Shown here: positions 34,436 through 46,716 of the stretch, one piece after another
How positions within the stretch are numbered: the stretch's first letter is position 1
How the letters are laid out: every line of letters begins with the position of its first letter
Assembly: GCA_036873135.1 (NCBI GenBank)
Contig: JAPTYO010000009.1
Coordinates: forward strand, 27,239,756-27,303,755
DNA from: Clarkia xantiana subsp. parviflora
Taxonomy: Eukaryota; Streptophyta; Magnoliopsida; Myrtales; Onagraceae
Length of the DNA: 64,000 bases
Direction of reading: 5' to 3'
The notes under the pieces: generated by a model
The model's input: the letters and a program-made list of their open reading frames with translations, nothing else
The model's database searches: none
What the model was told of the DNA's origin: nothing
Translations under genes and position numbers: made by a program

Positions 34436-35529
34436 ATGGGCGGTGCCACAATGGAGATCGAGGAAATTCATCATCAGAACAAGGAAGCTCTTCCACTGCT
34501 CTCCCTCAACCATGTTTCTCTCTTGTGTCGATCCGTGTGGGACTCCATTCAGTTTTACGAGGGTGTTTTAGGGTTTACTATGATCAAACGCCCTTCTTCT
34601 TTCAACTTCAATGGTGCATGGTACGTACGTCTACCTATATATATATATAATCTCTACTCACACGTATGTATTCGATTTTTGGATAAATTATATATGTCGT
34701 CTCTGATTTAGCATGCATGCGAATTGAAAATGAATAATAATTAATGGTTGGTTGAATTAAGGCTATACAACTACGGGGTGGGAATCCATTTGATCGAAAA
34801 CCCTAATTTGGAGGATTACGACACTGTCCCCGAACCCCGACCCATTAGCCCCAAGGACAACCACATGTCCTTCCAAGTAAGCAAATCCCCTCCCTCTTAC
34901 ATAATGAGTTTTATTAAGACATACAGTATCATAATTTATAGAGTTAAGAACCTAAAATCAGAGGAAATCAACCAAATTGATAGTATGGAAACGCAGAATA
35001 TCAATTTTTTTAAATATGGAATAATATCGATATAGTAACATGATCTACTATATATAGTTGAGACTGTTTTTAACTTCTTATAACCCTAATTTCTAATTTG
35101 AGTACATTTTTTTGGCAAACAATTTGAGTGCAACAAATAAAAAAATCCGCGTAATTAAAGTGTATAATATATGTGTTGAATATATATATATATATATACT
35201 TGAAGTGCACCGATGTTGGACTGGTGAGGAGAAGGCTTGAAGAGATGGGAATGAGATACATAACGGCTGTTGTTGAAGAGGGAGGTGTAATGGTGGATCA
35301 AGTATTCTTCCACGACCCAGATGGTTACATGGTGGAGATCTGCAACTGCGATAACATCCCCATCATCCCTCTCAATCGACCATCTTGCCCTCTCAAACCA
35401 ACAATGGGGAATAAAGCCGCCATCAACAAGGAACAACGAGACACCATCATCCTTTCCAATAACTGCGGATTTATGGAGAATGTGATGATGGAGAGCTTAA
35501 GCTTGGACATGATCACCTTCTCTTTTTGA
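34436..35529 (+). CDS. Glyoxalase I-like VOC superfamily protein
   Basis: Three exons, 34436-34620, 34762-34876 and 35206-35529, give 207 residues. The VOC fold starts at LSLNHVSLLCRSVWDSIQFY and ends at DPDGYMVEICNCDNIP. Candidate metal ligands are His26 (NHVSLL), Glu74 (HLIE), His96 (DNHMSF) and Glu144 (MVEICN), the His/Glu pattern of single-domain glyoxalase I-like proteins. It resembles the Arabidopsis GLYI4 group (At1g15380), some members of which respond to stress and jasmonate; enzyme activity on methylglyoxal is not certain for this group. The second intron ends in a (TA)n run just before the acceptor CTTGAAG|TGC, leaving a very poor pyrimidine tract. Copia B lies about 300 bp upstream. 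A second ATG (codon 6) is possible. Confidence 0.92.
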
Positions 35530-36411
35530 AGCCCCTGGTCGGATCCATCATCGCCTTAATTTGCAGATAATTAATAATAAGTTATGATACATCATGGTAT
35601 GCAATGCGTGGTCCTCTAAATCTCGATTTGGATATGAGCGAGGGTTTCTATGTGTTTGATCATTTAATTTCTGGGTTTATCATTTACTTGTGAAAATGTC
35701 TATATCTTTGTGACCATTTTCTGTTGATGCATCCATCTTTTCTAATAAAAACATTGAACCCAATGTATTATTATTCATCATGAAAATCATTTTGTGTATC
35801 TGTGTTTATTTTTATTTTATTTTTTAGGAATAAATAAATGATTTTTTTAGATGGTACTATTTTTTTTTTGGTACAATTAAAAAAAAAAAAAAGAGCGTCC
35901 AAGGTAAGGAGACCCCTTAAAACGCAAGAAAATAGATGCCAATCTCACAATGACACATCAACATTTCTCTTAAATTTTTAAAGAATGCATCACTTGTGGT
36001 TTTTTCACATGCTTAAGTATGTAATTGTTTATGTTGGTCATTTATTTTTAAATCTAGTTAAATTTATTTGATTTACATATATATATATATATATGATAAT
36101 TTACAGTAGTTTTCTGAATTTTATCTTAAAACCCTATTGTGAAGGGTGAACCCTAGAGGGTAAACGTGTTTAAATAATTTTATGATTTCTTTTTTCTAAA
36201 ACCCTATTGGGAAGGGTGAACCCTAGAAGGAATTGTGTTTAAATAATTTTATGATTTTTTTTAAATAAAAACCTATTAATTAGGTGAACATTTGGTCATG
36301 TGAACAATAGAGCATAAATGAGTTTATAAGTATTCTTATGTTATAATAAACTAGATTATTATATAAATATTATATATGAAAAAATAGTATAAATGTTTAA
36401 ACATAAAATAC
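35530..36411. other. Intergenic, AT-rich, with a 70-bp direct repeat
   Basis: The repeat unit (TAAAACCCTATTG.GAAGGG then TGAACCCTAGA and TTTAAATAATTTTATGATT) occurs twice, at about 36125-36192 and 36196-36262, with a shorter echo after. Poly-A/T runs at 35860-35892. No gene is seen. Confidence 0.55.
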
Positions 36412-37475
36412 TGTTGGCAAATATCAGGGTCAAAACTGCAAAACACGAAAGTTGAGGGATCAATTTGCAATATTAGAAACTTTAGGGACTAAAATGTAAA
36501 TAGTCAAATTCCGAGTTCTTACATATATTTATATCGAATTATCATGCAATAACAACTCCGAAATTACACGTAAAATCGAAAAAGACGAAAACGTGATTCA
36601 ATACTGAGGCCCATGCTGATCACGGTCTCCTTAAGGCAATTTCGCCCAACTCCACCCTCGGGTTATGCAAAGGAGTTTAAACACGGGACGATCACCTCCC
36701 AGGATTCAACAGTGTCGTCAAATTGTGTTATGCACGAAACACGCTTGACCGAACCGAACTGAATACCTGAACACAACATGATTTTAATAGACATGCCGAC
36801 GACGACGGCAGAATAAACGAATAAGAATTAATCAAATAGATTAGAACAATACACCAGTAGAAACCAGCGGTATGTAAAGAATAAGAGAGAGCAGTAAAAA
36901 ATTTAGAGAGAATTTTCGGATTGGTGTGTAAAATGTGAGGGGAAAGGCCTCAATTTATAGTGCAGATGCCTCAAGGTTGCATTAATTTCGAGATTCCATT
37001 AGAATATTTTCGACATCAATTCTGTCCAAAAATTGAACGCATTAATTACATCAGATTAATCTCGAAACATATTATGTCCATAATTAACTGTTACCAAAAA
37101 TAAATTTTTGGATTCAATGTATCTGGACATACCACAATTCAGTTTAGCAAAACCGGACTCGCACAAGGCTAGTTTTTCGGACCGACATTCGTGTACGCAC
37201 CTCGCGGGCGCGCACACAAGCCAAGCTTACCGGGGTGGGTATCCGATCCACTCGACTGCACCCCCCCTGCGCACGTGGAGAGAGCCTTTCATCTAGTAAG
37301 TTGTTACTACTATAAAGTGAGTTGCCCAATATAAACTAGTGTCACACACTAGTTTTGGCCGGTGTGGTACTTATGTTAACACAAGTAAACATGGCAGCCA
37401 AAATTTGCCATTCATTCTAACAAACTTGGGCTGAATTATCAAAGCCCATAAGGCTTATAAGCCTTTTGTCCAACA
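36412..37475 (-). repeat. 3' LTR of copia C
   Basis: Full-length copy; it keeps a 77-bp stretch (about 36969-37045) that is missing from the other LTR. Confidence 0.85.
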
Positions 37476-38034
37476 ATCCCCCACATGAACGGAAATTTGA
37501 AACCTAACGGAAGCTCTAGATTCGAAAGTTGTGTTCAACGGTCAATACCTGCAAATGATAGGTAGATGTAACCCCTTTGAACCTAACCCTTGTGAGATTA
37601 TGCCTTCTCTACTAACTGGTCGGTAGAGAAGATGTTCTTGAACCGACTGTCGTTGGTGTAAACGACGACATAAACCACACAGGTACCTTCCTAGTATAGT
37701 TCGGTTCACGCCCTGTGATCCCTAGGCCCTGGATCACGCGCCTGGTTCTGCAAGCGTTTCTAAGAATTGCGCCCTCAACAATCCCTTTCGAAGCGGCCCC
37801 ACTTCTCACTCGCATAGGTGATTCTATGTCTCAAGAGAATCATCACGACTCTGAGTTCTCCTTACGAATCATTAAAAGCTTTGCTTGTGAGTATCAACAA
37901 CGGCAAAAGCTTAACCTCATCTTCATCACTGTTTGCATCATAGGATTGGGCTCGGGGTTTGACCCCCACAGTGACCACACTCACCCTTGTGATTAGGTTG
38001 TCCCATTGAACCAAGTTCTTGGGATCTCCAGTCA

Positions 38035-41000
38035 TCATGGTTGGGTTTTCCTTCTCAAGGGTGTTTCCTCTACGGGCTTTAGCCCAATTCCTTTTAATGC
38101 TTGGCCAAAAAACTCTCTGTTTAAGCCTTTGGTTAGCGGATCCGCAATATTATCAACCGATCTCGTAAAGTCGATCGTGATTACTCCGGTAGAGAGTAAT
38201 TGTCTAATGGAACTATGTCTTCGACGGATATTTCTTGACTTTCCATTATACATAAAATTGTGCGCTCTTCAGATCGCGGCTTTACAATCGCAGTGAATGC
38301 AGATTGCGGGCACGGGTTTTGGCCATCTCGGAACATCCTCGAGGAAATGGCGTAGCCATTCTGCCTCTTCGGCACATTTATCTAGTCCAATAAACTCAGA
38401 CTCCATCGTGAATCTGGCTATGACAATTTTCTTTGAGGATTTCCACGACACTGCTGCACCTCCTAAGGTGAAAACGTAACCACTCGTACTCAAAGAGTCT
38501 GTGTCTCTGGAATCGGATATCCAGTTCTCATCACTATAGCCTTCTATCACGGAAGGATTTCTAGTGTAATGTAGACCTTGATTACGAGTATATCTCAGAT
38601 ACCTAAGTAGCCTGATTACCCCGTTCCAGTGATCAACACTAGGGTTACTCGTATATCGACTCAATACGCTTACAGCGTGAGCGATATCTGGTCTAGTGCA
38701 TGACATTAAGTACATGACACTGCCAATAATCCGAGCGTACTCAATTTGGGAAATGGATTCCCCCTTATTCTTTGAAAAGTACTTACTCGTATCAACAGGG
38801 GTACTGACCTCGTTCTTGTCATCTCTGTTAAATTTATCCAAAATCTTATCAATATAATGAGTTTGACTTAGAACGAGACCTTATGATGATCTTATGATTT
38901 TAATTCCAAGGATCACATCGGCAAGGCCCATATCTTTCATATCGAACCTCGAACTCAACATATGTTTGGTAGACCGGACCATCTCATCGTTACTTCCAAC
39001 GATAAGCATCTCATCTACGTAAAGACACAAAATAACATAACCTCTATTTGTATCTTTCACGTAAATACATTTGTCACACTCATTTATTTTGAAACCTTTC
39101 TCCATCATAACGCTGTCAAATTTATGATGCCATTGTTTAGGCGCCTGTTTTAGACCATACAGGGATTTGACAAGCTAGACTTTCTTTTCCTGCCCTCGCG
39201 CAGAGAAACCCTCAGGTTGTTCCATGTAAATTTCTTCGTCTAGATCTCCATTTAAGAGAGCTGTTTTCACATCCATTTGATGTACTTCTAGATTTCGCAA
39301 CGCGGCAATCGCAAGTACCATCCTTATGGATGTGATTCTAGTTACTGGAGAATATGTATCAAAATAATCCAGTCTTCCTTTTGTCTGTATCCTTTGATGA
39401 TAAGTCGGGCTTTATATTTATCAATCGAACCATCTGCTTTCATTTTACGTTTAAAGATCCACTTGTAGACTAGCGGGTTGCTTCCGGGCGAAAGATCCAC
39501 TAGCTCCCAAGTATGATTCTGCAAGATCGATTCGATTTCACTATTGATTGCTCTTTCCATAAAGGACCCTCAGAGGAGTTTACAGCTTCTTGGTAAGTCT
39601 GAGGTTCGGCTTCAAGCATATAGGTCAGAAAATTTGGACCATAGGATTTTTCAATCCTTGCCCTTTTACTTCTCCTGGGCTCGACCTCGGTTTCAACTTC
39701 GGTCTCGACCTCAACATTTTCTTCATGTTCTCGGTCTTGACTATTTTCCTCTCTAGTCTCATATGTTTGTCTTGAAGAACTCGCTTCTCCTCTAGACTTA
39801 GCCGGAAATACATTTTCAAAGAAATATGCATTTCTTGACTCCATAATCGTATTTTTGTGTATATCAGACACCTTTGATTCATACACAAGAAACTGATTTG
39901 CATTACTATGCTGAGCATACCCAATGAAAATGCAATCAATGGTTTTTGGGCCTATTCGCACCTTCTTCGGGGGAGGTATCATTACCTTGGCAAGACACCC
40001 CCACATTCAAAGGTGATTATAAGAAGGTTTCCTCCCTTTCCACAATTCAAACGGAGTTTTCTCTTCCTTCTTTTGGGGTACCTTATTCAAAAGGTAATTG
40101 CTCGTCAAAATAGCTTCCCCCCACATGTTCTGTGGCAACCCCGAACTAATCAACAATTAATTCATCATTTATTTCAATGTTCGATTTTTCCTTTCCGCAA
40201 CCCCATTTGACTGAGGTGAAAACGGAGCAGTGACCTCATGAACAATTCCATGTTCAGCGCAAAAATCTGCAAACGGAGCTTCATACTCACCTCCTCTATC
40301 ACTGCGTAATTTTTTTTTTTATTTTTTTATTAAGTTGATTCTCAACTTCTTGTTTGTAGATCATGAATTTCTGAATTGCTTCATCTTTTCCTTTCATCAA
40401 GTATACATAGCAAAATTTCGTACTATCATCTACGAAAGTTATGAAGTATTTATTTCCACCACGCGTTTGGACATATTTCAAGTCACAAACATCATTATGT
40501 ATTAAATCAAGAGGTTCGATAAATCTTTCGACTGAGTGAAATGAAGTCCGAGTAAGTTTCGCTTCAATGCAAACTTCACATTTTTGTTCTTGATCTATTT
40601 TGAATTTAGGAATATGCTCCATGTTAATTAACTTCCGAAAAGAATCAAAATTAACATGTCCTAACCTACCATGCCATAAATTAGGAGACTCAAGCAAGTA
40701 AGCAGAAGAGGAAGCATTCTTATTCATGTTCTTTTTGGGCACCACGGCCATTACAGAGAGCTTAAACATTCCTCTATTATCATATCCCTTACCAATGAAA
40801 ACATTATTCTTAGTAAGTACAAACTTATCAGACTCAAACACAAGACGAAAACCATGCTTGTTCAAGAGGGCCCCAGACACCAAGTTCTTCTGGATGTCCG
40901 GAACATACAGCACATTGGTGAGGGTAACGTCCTTTCCAGAAGTCATCTTCAACACCACAGTTCCTCTGCCTTTAATCGCCGATGAGGCAGGGTTTCCCAT

Positions 41001-42326
41001 GAACAGGGATTCTCCGGTGTCCACCTCCTCCAAGCTTGAGAACACTGCCTTGTTCGAGCAGACATGCTTAGTGGCGCCAGTGTCCACCCACCACTCCTTG
41101 GGGTTGGAATCAACCATGTTGATCTCTGACACCACCGCGATCAAGTTAAGGTCCTCAATGTCCTCGGTGACCGTCGCCACGTGGGCTTCATGATTCTTAG
41201 GGAACCTGCACTCATTAGCTTTGTGGCCTATCTTGCCACAATTGAAACAGCTACCTTGAAAACGTTGTGGAGCTTGAGAACCTTGTCCTCCTCGAGGTCC
41301 CTTGCCTCCCTTAGAAGATTGGCCGCCTTTGGATTTCTTGGAAACACTGCCTTTCAGACCTAGGTTGACCCCCTTGTCTTGTGGCTTCTTTCCTTTTCCA
41401 TGAGAGCCCTGCTTGCTTGGACCCTGGTTGTGCTCCACCACATTAGCCTCGGCCGAGTTGATCGTCTTCATTGGGTCGACTAGATTTCCCTGGGCATTCT
41501 TCTGGAGACCCTCCTGGGTGGCGATCCTGCTGACCACCTCTGACACCGACATCTCCTTTGTCTTATGCTTCAGATAGCCCTTGAACCAATCCCAGCTGGG
41601 GGGGAAGCTTCTCCATAATCACAGCTGCCTTGAATGACTCGGTAAAAGCCATATGCGCATCATGAATCTCCTGAAGCAAACTTAAGAGTACATTCACCTT
41701 CTGCATCACAGATTTGTTATCAACCATTTTAAAATCAAACAGTTTACTAACAAGGAATTTCTTCCTTTCAACATCCTCCGACTCGTATTTTGAATTAATG
41801 GGCTGTAGACATGATACAGCGGGTCGGTAAGACAGCTCATGATAGTGTTCATGCCCAGATAGTACAAATGCTTCCACGCCTCTAACGCCAGGAAGGATGT
41901 AGCATCATCCGGGACAATTGCCGGGGGCATTTCTGTCAGGAATCTCTCCATGCTATGGAAGGTGATATAATACTTCATTTTCTCACTCCATATCTTGAAG
42001 TTCGTTCCGTCAAACTTTTCTGGTTTCTCCACCGGGGAAGTTAAAATACATGGCATGGCCACTCCTCCAGACAAGGGTGCTCCAGCAAAGTTCCTGAATC
42101 CGAGATTATGAACAGTTTGAGATGAACTAGCACCTGGAGCAGCAAAGTTGGAACCACCGTCTGGAAGCAAATTCAGTCCAGTGCATACATCAGTGGTGGT
42201 GGTGACAGCAGTGGTGTTGACAGCAGTTGTCGGTGGAAGTACACCTCCAGTTCCCTGATTCGACACTTCCGTCTCGGGAATCATCTCGCTAGAGAAGGGA
42301 ACATATGTGTTGTTGTTTGGATCCAT
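38035..42326 (-). pseudogene. Copia C gag-pol polyprotein, disrupted
   Basis: Starts at ATG 42326 (MDPNNNTYVPFSSEM). Gag has PEKFDGTNFKIWSEKMKYYI and, after a frameshift near 41840 and a stop region near 41560, a zinc knuckle CFNCGKIGHKANEC (about 41208-41249). Protease is WWVDTGATKHVCSN. Integrase shows the finger (HGRLGH ... CEVC) and HNDVCDL / FVDDSTKFCYVY, then breaks in a poly-A run near 40310. RT pieces lie at 39560-38881; its active-site box reads YVDE (39010-39021) instead of YVDD. RNase H (about 38560-38035) has GYSDENW and [18 protein letters not shown]. Multiple frameshifts make it inactive. Confidence 0.88.
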
Positions 42327-42432
42327 ATCTGATAGTAAATAAACAACAACTTTAGTTTTCCCGTAGGAAATGAAGTTCAAAATTAAGATCCAACAACAAC
42401 CCTGATATACAACAATAAAATTGCCTTAAGAC

Positions 42433-43449
42433 TGTTGGAAATATCAGGGTCAAAACTGCAAAACACGAAAGTTGAGGGATCAATTTGCAATATTAGAAAC
42501 TTTAGGGACTAAAATGTAAATAGTCAAATTCCGAGTTCTTTCATATAATTATATCGAATTATCATGCAAGATATTAACAACTCCGAAATTACACGTAAAT
42601 TCAAAAAAGACGAAAACATGATTTAATACTGATGCTCGTGCTGATCACGGTCTCCTTAAGGCAATTTCGCCCCACTCCACCCCCGGGTTATGCAAAGGAG
42701 TTTAAACACGAGACGATCACCTCCCAGGATTCAACAGTGTCATCAAATCGTGTTATGCATGAAACACGCTTGACCGAACCGAACTCAATACCTGAACACA
42801 ACAGGATTTTAATAGAGATGCCGATGACAACGACAGAATAAACGAATAAGAATTAATCAAACAGATTAGAATAATACACCAGTAGCAACCACCTGATAGT
42901 AAACTCGCAGACAGTAGTATGTAAAGAAGAAGAGAGAGCAGTAGAAAATTTAGAGAGAATTTTCGGATTGGTATGTAAAATGTGAGGGGAAAAGTCTCAA
43001 TATATAGTGCATTAATTACATCAGATTAATCTCGAAATATATTATGTCCATTATTAACTGTTACCAAAAATAAATTTTCGGATTCAATGTATCTGGACAT
43101 ACCACAATTCGGTTTAGCAAAACCGGACTCGCGCAAGGCTAGTTTTTTGGGCCGACATTCGTGTACGCACGTCACGGGCGCGCACACAAGCCTAGCTTAC
43201 CGGGGTGGGTATTCGATCCACTGGACTGCACCCCCCCTGCGCGCGTGGAGAGAGTCTTTCATCTAGTAAGTTGTTACTACTATAAAGTGAGTTGCCCAAT
43301 ATAAAATAGTGTCACACACTAGTATTGGCCGGTGTGGTACTTGTGTTAACATAAGTAAACATGGCAGCCAAAATTTGCCATTCATTCTAACAAACTTGGG
43401 CTGAATTCTCAAAGCCCATAAGGCTTATAAATAAGCCTTTTGTCCAACA
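42433..43449 (-). repeat. 5' LTR of copia C
   Basis: Same termini as the 3' copy; carries a 77-bp deletion and a roughly 22-bp insertion (near 42893) relative to it. Confidence 0.85.
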
Positions 43450-43901
43450 AATAATTAATTAGAAAAAAAATTCTAAAGGCAAGAAAAACATAATTTAGAC
43501 AGGGTTAAAATAATTATTTATCTATAAAATAATATTAAATTAAATTAGGGGATAATTATCTATGTGCACTCAACAAATTTGGTGGAATTGATGATGTGGC
43601 TGATTTTAATTGTGCTCTGTTTTTTTGTTCTTAGAGGAGGCCCCTAATATAAGTATATTTCTCTTTCAAAAAACAATGACAAAAAACATGTCATCAGAGT
43701 AATATTTTTTAACAAAGGTAACCTTCAACACAACTAAGAATCGTGTTGGTCAAATTGATAAACCCGATTCGAAGACGTGTAGGTCAAACTAACCAATCTG
43801 ATTGTGAGTAGTTATTAAGTTTGGTTAATTACTAATAACACAATTAACCCTACATAGACTATTGATGCGATTAAGGGTATTCCTAGCAACTTGACTAGCT
43901 A
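43450..43901. other. Unassigned AT-rich spacer
   Basis: No coding, RNA or element end is recognised between copia C and the LINE relic. Confidence 0.4.
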
Positions 43902-44777
43902 AATGGAGGATACTCGTATTTGGAGACTTTCCCTAGACGGATACCTTTTCTATTGCCTCTGTTTATGAGGCTCTTGCTGGCTGGGTAACTGCTCCGGATG
44001 TTATTTCGTGGAACTGAATTTGGAAATCACTTATTGTTCACGCATCCAATGTTTCATTTTGGATTCAGGGGCAGATGTGCTACTGCGTTTCTCCGCATCA
44101 AAATGGGTGCAACATTTCCCCCCTTTGCTAGGTTTGTTCTAGAGACGTTGATGATATTAACCATATCATTCGGGTTGTTCCTGCAAGGCAAGTGTTGGAT
44201 GCATGTCCGATCCCACGTTCTTGTACTGCTTCTTTTCGTTTTCCTTTTGGGGAGTCGATTAAGTTTAACTACACTATTAATGATACTTTTGTTAATGGAG
44301 TAGTTTGAAGAACTATTTATGCTATTGTGTATGGAATATTTGAAAACAGAGGAACGAGTTTATCTTTCAAGGCAACCAAGCTACTAATGATGTGTTCAGT
44401 GTCTCTTTTCAGTAAGCTAAAATTTTCCAGGTCTCTATGGAGGAACAAATATCTTCTGCACCACTTTTAACCATCCAAGTCAAGTGGATTCCACCAGAGG
44501 TTAGATGAAAAAAACTAAACACGGATGGAGCGTCACAAAGAAACCCGAGGAAAGCAGGAGCTGGAGGAGTAATCCGTGACTGTAATGGAAGTTGGCTCCA
44601 AGGCTTCTCACGTAATATAGGAATCACCAGCAGTCTACTTGCAGAGATGTGGGCTATCCGGGATGGTCTTACTATTGTTCTCCAATTGGAGATCAAGTTC
44701 CTACAGATTGAAACTGATACTCTAATTGTGCATCAACTTATTTCAGTTTCTCTAGATATTAACTTGAAGCTCACGCC
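43902..44777 (+). pseudogene. LINE (non-LTR retrotransposon) 3' relic: zf-RVT and N-terminal half of RNase H
   Basis: With frame changes it reads FSIASVYEALAGWVTAPDVI, then CSRDVDDINHIIR (zf-RVT motif of plant LINE pol), then TFVNGVV. From about 44475 it gives KWIPPEVR-stop-KKLNTDGA followed by GAGGVIRDCNGSWLQGF, LLAEMWAIRDGL and IETDTLIVHQL. These are the RVT_3 RNase H motifs with the catalytic Asp (TDGA), Glu (AEMW) and Asp (ETD). The text stops being protein-like at about 44777 (LKLTP). Confidence 0.75.
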
Positions 44778-44990
44778 TAAAGCGCGGTATTTAATTTTCG
44801 CATTTTATTAATTAATAAAATAATATATATATAAATATATTTATAAAACGGTAATATATTAACTATATATATATATATATATATTCTACAGTTTTAAAAT
44901 ATATTTATTTTATTTTTTATTTATTTTTGTCATTATTTTTATTAACTTGCTTAATAATATTTAATCATTTCATGCTTTCTATATATATAT
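44778..44990. other. AT-rich insert, left half
   Basis: Very AT-rich with long (TA)n runs. It interrupts the LINE RNase H; the target-site repeat TATAT of copia D ends it. Its continuation is 53460-53924. Confidence 0.5.
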
Positions 44991-45590
44991 TGTTGGATTA
45001 CGGGGACGTAATACTACGGAATGCTAAACGTGTACTTGTAAGTAATCTAATTACGCATCTGAATAATGTACACATATCTCAATAGCTTTCCTGCCCAAGA
45101 ACGTTGTGGAGGGAGTTCTGATCCTCCGGTCGGAATTCGTACAAGTTCTTCGTGAGAAGAAGTCCTACGCGGTATAAGCTCCACAGCAAATCCTCTGATC
45201 GATTCTTCAACGGGGACAGAACCTCGGACTGAATGCTTGGAAGCAATTTGGCACACCAATGGTGGTGTTAGGGGGCCGACCGAAATATGCTTGTAGAGAG
45301 AAAAAGATTTCTCTCAAATCACAACTTAGGAGGAGTTGTGATCAATGTGCGTTTTGGGAGTGACCCCAAGACCTCCTTATATAGTTGGAGGAGGAGAAAA
45401 TCCTCCTCCCTACTATTAGGGTTTCGGCCGACCTATGATGTGGGTGGGAGGCCCAATTTTGGGCCTCCCATGTCACATGGGAATTGGGTCTGGCCTAATT
45501 ACCCCTAATGTGACATTTACCTAATTATCTTAGGTAACCACATATATTAACGGGATACCAATTACGGCGCCACGTCACCATATGCTAACA
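44991..45590 (-). repeat. 3' LTR of copia D
   Basis: Minus strand reads TGTTAGCATATG ... TAATCCAACA; includes a TATATAAGG promoter box and a TCGGCCGA motif. Confidence 0.88.
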
Positions 45591-46716
45591 GCTCCCACTC
45601 GCCGGAATGGGAGGGTGCTTGTTAATGTATTGTCATCCAATAGCATCAACTTTCAGTCTCCAGTTATTGTCTACGTCTCTGAATAGTTCATACGAGGTTT
45701 GCCGTGCGACCGTCGAATACAACGGGCATCGGGCTACTCATCTGTTAGGAGTATTCTAGCGCCCGCAGAACGTTGATTCCCTTTCGTAAATCAATCCTGT
45801 CAAAAATAAAATATGTACCGCACTGTATCCTTGGTCAACTGATAATTCTCCAATTGCCCAGTTTTCCACATAGGAATACTTCTCCAGGGCATCCGTACAA
45901 GTGTTCACAACCTTCAACTAATATCCGGTTGGTGGCCACCTTGTGAACACAAGAGTCGGTGAATTATAGATGAACATGACCATCCCCATAGTTTATACCC
46001 TTAGTCTAACTCAACCGGTTTCCAAGACGTGGTCACTTGGCCGTTTTCTTTGGCTCTACGCTCGTACGCCAGGAAGCGAACATTGAGCCAGACCTTAGGT
46101 ATAAGTTCTGAGTCCGAGAGGATACTTTGGGTGCCTCTTCATAAGACACCCGGGATCAATCACACGCTCAAGGTGAAGAAGTATGCGCCCTTTGAATCAC
46201 AAGGATTCTAGTTAGCACAACTGAGCATGACCCCGTGGTCAAACATGGCACGCGTAGTATGAAGCACGCGTCGATAGCACACCTGGACAAGCCAGGGGTG
46301 GGATATGTCAATCATGCTATCGTAGAGTCTTTTATCTGGCCCTGAATGTGATTTTAATGATGAACAGATTCCAACACGGCGATTTACAAAATGAAGATTA
46401 AGTCATGCTATAAGCGTGACCAAGTTATCGTTTCGTTTAACCAGGTTTATTCCCCTGGTTCTTAGCCAATCTTGTTGTGATAGATGTTCCCCTTTCCTAC
46501 AAGATGACCGTGCCTGTGTGACGAGACAAGGTTCACATCTGACATAATTTTATTGGAAGAGTTTTACCTCTTCCTACGACTTAGTTTATAGACCGTAAAA
46601 TCCGATGTTATTTTTCATTATGACGTCGATAGATCATATACTCAATTTGCAATTCTTTTATTCAATCAAAATATTATTTCATATGTCAAAATGCCGTCAC
46701 TTATACAAGCCACTTA
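45591..46716 (-). other. Copia D 3' untranslated region
   Basis: About 1.1 kb between the RNase H stop and the polypurine tract; no protein-like text. Longer than usual for copia. Confidence 0.5.

Larger units (their letters stand above)
36412..43449 (-). mobile_element. Ty1/copia retrotransposon C, minus orientation, about 7.0 kb
   Basis: LTRs at 36412-37475 (1064 bp, 3') and 42433-43449 (1017 bp, 5'), TGTTGG...CCAACA. A purine tract (CATGTGGGGGA on the minus strand) abuts the 3' LTR at 37476. Flanks AATAC (36407-36411) and AATAA (43450-43454) suggest a 5-bp target duplication with one mismatch. Coding order on the minus strand is gag, protease, integrase, RT, RNase H. Confidence 0.88.

Noticed and set aside
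42632..42841. Small ORF
   Set aside because: It is LTR sequence of copia C, repeated in the other LTR.
45287..45508. Small ORF, repeated at 53156-53377
   Set aside because: Both lie in the copia D LTRs; the repetition reflects the LTR pair, not a gene family.
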